20,183 nt of DNA. It comes from Pelargonium nanum. Lineage: Eukaryota > Streptophyta > Magnoliopsida > Geraniales > Geraniaceae. The stretch lies in contig JAYMTF010001992.1 in the NCBI GenBank assembly GCA_036897485.1, forward strand, positions 1-20,183. Direction: 5' to 3'. Position 1 is the stretch's first letter; each line of letters begins with the position of its first letter. Both the position numbers and the translations under genes were made by a program. The notes beneath the pieces are model-generated. The model was not told where the DNA came from. It did not search any database and was given only the letters and a program-made list of their open reading frames with translations. Below are positions 18,001 to 20,183 of the stretch, in pieces.

Positions 18001-20183
18001 TTAGCATTCTTATTGTTTTAGACTTTTAGTGTTATATATATGCTTTGGTCATGTTAAATTGTCTGCCATATTCAAATAATGATTGATGCCATATTTGAAA
18101 GTTTAGATGCAACAGTCATTTGGGGTAAAGCAGGTAGATTTGATTTTTGGAGCTTGCTTCAGTTGGTGCCTCACAAAATTGAATGCGCATTGGTATAATA
18201 GAGAAAATGTCTTTTTTTTTTTTCTTTTCATTTTTTTTATATTATAGATTTGTGAACTTGTCCCTATATTAATGCATGATGTTTGGTGTTCAAAAAAAAA
18301 AAAAAATACATAATGTTTGATTATTGTACGGGTTACAAAGACTTTAGTTGAACCAACTAGCACAGGCCGAATAGGAACCTATTCATTCAACTATGAACCA
18401 GCCATTAAGAAAGTTAGATGTAACAACTTCAAGATATGCCCTTCATGGCTGTAGTGATTATTTTGCTCCATGATCTTAATTTTTCTATTGAAGAACTATA
18501 TCTTGATGCTTTCTCTTTTCTTTCTCACCTCTGCAAATTTAGAATTCTAATTTATTTTTCTGTTGGATGCAATCAGGCTACTTCAGATGTTCCATATCCA
18601 CTACTCCCTAAGAAAATAAGGAAGTTCTTCAAGGGAGATATATTGAATTGCAGTAGGTCAACTACTATAGAACACACAGTACCCCGATTTTGCGTGCAGG
18701 TTGATGGGAATTTCAATCATGACATGGTGATCAATCTATCTGCGGCAGCGTTATCAAGAGAGTTGATTCAGCAATTTGTTCAGTTGATCCATCAAAAGAA
18801 GCATACCCATATTAGCTCACGCAAGAAGTATAAAATTTATGAATCCTTTGAAGGTACTCCAGAAACAGCAAATCAAAGTAACGATCCAATATTAACTAAG
18901 GAGCATGAAGAACAAACAGGAGGCCCTGATGATCGGGATACCTCCTTTAAAGGCCCACCACCTCCTAACATTAGAACTATTAAAGGGAAGTCAAGTTTGT
19001 TGTTGGCGCTCTCAACATTTGGTTATCAAATTCTGCGCTATCCTCATTTTGCTGAGCTTTGTTGGTTTACATCCAAACTGAAAGAAGGTCCCTGTGTAGA
19101 CATAAGTGGGCCATGGAAGGGCTGGCCATTCAATTCCTGTATTACTCGTCCTAACAACTCGTCTGAGAAGGTAGCTGTTGCTTGTAGCTCCAGCAATGTC
19201 AAAAGCAAGGAGATCTTTGGTTTAGTCAGAGGGCTAATTGCTGTTGGTTTGTCAGCATACAGAGGCGTTTACACTTCACTAAGAGAAGTCTCCTTTGAGG
19301 TACGAAAGGTTCTAGAGCTCTTAGTTGAACGGATAAATGTGAAAGTCCAAGCTGGAAAAGATAGACATCAGTATGTTCGTCTCTTGTCTCAAGTGGCTTA
19401 CATGGAAGATATGGTTAATAGCTGGGCTCATGCGTTGCAGAGGTACTGTTGCTATTATCATTTTGTATGATTGTGAATTCTTTTTTCCTAATCTGAAAGT
19501 TAGTTGACAAATATTCTTTCAATTCCAGTTTAGAGTCAGATTCAAGAATACTAGAGGAAAATCCCAAGCAAATTGCTGTCGATTCTTCTCTCAATCACAA
19601 CACTGGTGGGGATAATCCAGTTCAAAATATGGAATGCCAGCCGAGTGTTGCTAATCAAAGTTCCCATGAATTGAAGTCATCGGAAGAAGCTTCCCAGCAA
19701 ACTGCTGCTGAAAATAGTCAATGCATTGATTTGAGTGGAAGGAATGGCGATGCTGTTGATGCTAATGTTGATGGGAGAGATACAATCACTATTCCTCTAG
19801 ACAGTTTTCAGCAAAAACATGTTCCCTTGGATGATTCTGTGCCAGTTAAGTATCCTCACAGTTCTGGGGGTGTGGATCAGTTGATTGGTAAAAGATTGAA
19901 TGAGCAGAACAATACTTCTCAACAATCAGATTCTGATACTGTAAACTATGAACTCGTTCATGGAGACTCTGGGTCATTGAGACGATCAAATGGATCTGTC
20001 TTCACGGAATCAGCTGTTCTTTCAGATGCTAGGTTCTCTACTCCTAGGGAAGACCTAAATGGTATACCCTTGACCGAGTCTGGAGTTGCATCGAATGATG
20101 ATAAACATAAACCTAATCGTGACACATGTGTTGATCCTAACTTGTTGCCAAGGAAAGAAACCAGTCCCTGTGATGACCCTGAG
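12020..20183 (+). CDS. AAA-type ATPase with extended PHD finger (3' partial)
   Basis: Coding exons are 12020-13642, 14458-14598, 14749-16507, 17441-17835, 18577-19442 and 19529-20183 (open at the window edge), giving 1813 residues. Basic stretches (RLRKKHKR 22-29, PPRKRQR 77-83) suggest nuclear import. An acidic 10-residue repeat spans 185-304. An extended PHD finger runs from C462/C465 through H532, H534, C535 and on to C590/C596. AAA1 is intact: Walker A GYPGTGKT (741-748), Walker B FFDEID (803-808), sensor-1 N849, arginines R860 and R863. AAA2 is degenerate (GSPKSGQRH 1127-1135; FMPRID 1186-1191). The order resembles ATAD2/Yta7-type chromatin ATPases, but no bromodomain is seen. It corresponds, from memory, to Arabidopsis At3g15120, which I believe is the BRAT1 partner called BRP1, an anti-silencing factor; that name needs checking. 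The frame also extends upstream to 11936, but the ATG at 12020 starts the protein-like sequence. Confidence 0.88.
12572..12931 (+). repeat. 30-bp coding minisatellite (12 units)
   Basis: Twelve consecutive 10-residue units (residues 185-304) follow the pattern GSEDSDK(D/A)S(G/D/I). The central part shows a 60-bp higher-order period, GSEDSDKDSG alternating with GSDDDEKASI. Units are near-identical at DNA level in the middle and more diverged at the edges, as expected for recurrent unequal exchange. The product is a Ser/Asp/Glu-rich disordered tract with many S-x-x-(D/E) sites typical of casein kinase II targets. Similar acidic tracts are common in histone-interacting proteins. Confidence 0.9.
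13643..14457. other. AAA/PHD gene intron 1
   Basis: A GT-AG intron of 815 bp. It holds a (CT)n run at about 13962-13983 followed by a short CA run, a T-rich stretch, and a candidate retroposed insertion flanked by 13-bp direct repeats (14087-14255). No coding content is visible. Confidence 0.75.
14087..14255 (-). mobile_element. candidate antisense SINE-like insertion
   Basis: The 13-mer CTGTTTAACTATT occurs at 14087-14099 and 14243-14255, like a target-site duplication. The sequence between them starts with a T-rich run (about 14101-14132) that would be an A-rich tail on the minus strand. The minus strand of 14157-14172 reads TAGCTCAACCGATTAG, which matches a tRNA A-box at 12 of 16 positions. 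No clear B-box was found, so this could be another class of small insertion or chance. Confidence 0.35.
14599..14748 (+). other. stop-free 150-bp intron inside the ePHD finger
   Basis: The intron has a GT donor (14599-14600) and an AG acceptor (14747-14748). It is 150 bp, a multiple of three, and contains no in-frame stop. Retention would insert 50 mostly hydrophobic and aromatic residues (SYFSTAVQSLWYFY..) just before C590. The joined exons give the canonical YHLPCA, so removal is the expected form. Confidence 0.75.
16508..17440. other. AAA/PHD gene intron 3
   Basis: A 933-bp GT-AG intron. The donor follows CATATATTAA (A|GTATGT) and the acceptor is TGTGGCAG|CA. The split codon becomes ACA (Thr1175). 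It is T-rich, with no repeat, transposon or RNA gene that I can recognise. Confidence 0.75.
17536..17754 (+). repeat. triplicated ~24-codon repeat within degenerate AAA2
   Basis: Residues 1207-1229, 1230-1254 and 1255-1279 are three imperfect copies of a unit resembling SQVDxENxSxxQxxS.E.IEAQG. They start SQVDQENDS, CKVDPEKES and SQVDEENES; the first two end IEAQG. The array sits between the Walker B-like segment (FMPRID, 1186-1191) and the sensor-1-like segment (MILATSDV, 1304-1311). It should form an acidic, flexible insert protruding from the module. Confidence 0.8.
17836..18576. other. AAA/PHD gene intron 4
   Basis: A 741-bp GT-AG intron joining L1306 to A1307 in phase 0. It contains a T tract near 18211-18240 and an A tract near 18293-18306. 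ATGTTTG is repeated on both sides of the A tract (about 18270 and 18313), which could be the trace of a small retroposed piece, but this is too weak to call. Confidence 0.7.

Noticed and set aside
18262..18320. A-tract flanked by ATGTTTG repeats in AAA/PHD intron 4 as a retroposon.
   Set aside because: The repeats are short and no body sequence can be defined.
18577..19442. Possible bromodomain after AAA2, as expected for ATAD2-type proteins.
   Set aside because: No Z-A-B-C helix signature or acetyl-lysine-binding Asn context is visible in residues 1307-1594 or in the low-complexity segment beyond. A domain past the window edge cannot be excluded.
1..20183. tRNA, rRNA, snoRNA or microRNA genes.
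   Set aside because: No cloverleaf with both A and B boxes, no rRNA text, and no convincing long hairpin precursor was seen by eye. The inverted repeat at 7123-7236 has arms too short for a typical plant microRNA precursor.

Overview
The window is nuclear DNA from a flowering plant, most likely a eudicot. The evidence is AT-rich intergenic and intronic sequence, GT-AG introns that must be removed to obtain recognisable proteins, Stowaway-type and hAT-type MITE remnants, abundant (CT)n microsatellites, and three proteins of plant-specific type. No bacterial, organellar or viral genes were recognised.

Layout: 1-1512 is the upstream region of the first gene and holds only transposon-like remnants and short repeats. 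1513-6534 is MMS21/HPY2, a SUMO E3 ligase of the SMC5/6 complex (7 coding exons, 255 aa, reconstructed completely). 6535-7315 is an intergenic region with a divergent tandem duplication and a small terminal-inverted-repeat structure. 7316-10673 is an ERI1-like 3'-5' exoribonuclease (ERL1 type, organelle-targeted; 7 coding exons, 323 aa, complete). 10674-12019 is intergenic sequence plus the 5' leader of the third gene, with a GA tract, a telo-box, an upstream ORF and a probable leader intron. 12020 to the window end is a large nuclear AAA-type ATPase with an extended PHD finger, related to ATAD2/Yta7 but with no bromodomain seen so far. Six coding exons (1813 residues) are visible and the gene runs off the right edge.

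All three genes lie on the + strand. From memory, their Arabidopsis counterparts sit together on chromosome 3 (MMS21 = At3g15150, ERL1 = At3g15140, the AAA/PHD protein = At3g15120), so this looks like conserved microsynteny, with the intervening PPR gene I recall as At3g15130 not seen here. The genes do not form an operon-like pathway. Two are chromatin or genome-maintenance proteins; the middle one acts on organellar RNA.

The most notable features beyond ordinary gene content are: (1) a PBZ-like Cys-Cys-His-His zinc-finger signature in front of the exonuclease domain of the ERL1-type protein, split by an intron; (2) a degenerate second AAA module with a three-copy 23-25-residue repeat between its Walker B-like segment and sensor-1 region; (3) a 12-unit, 30-bp coding minisatellite giving an acidic Ser/Asp/Glu tract; (4) a 150-bp stop-free intron inside the PHD finger; (5) a terminal ERL1 exon that contributes only the stop codon and whose splice site uses a (CT)n microsatellite as polypyrimidine tract; and (6) repeated local tandem duplications of about 100-250 bp in noncoding DNA. 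I did not find a clearly unprecedented system.
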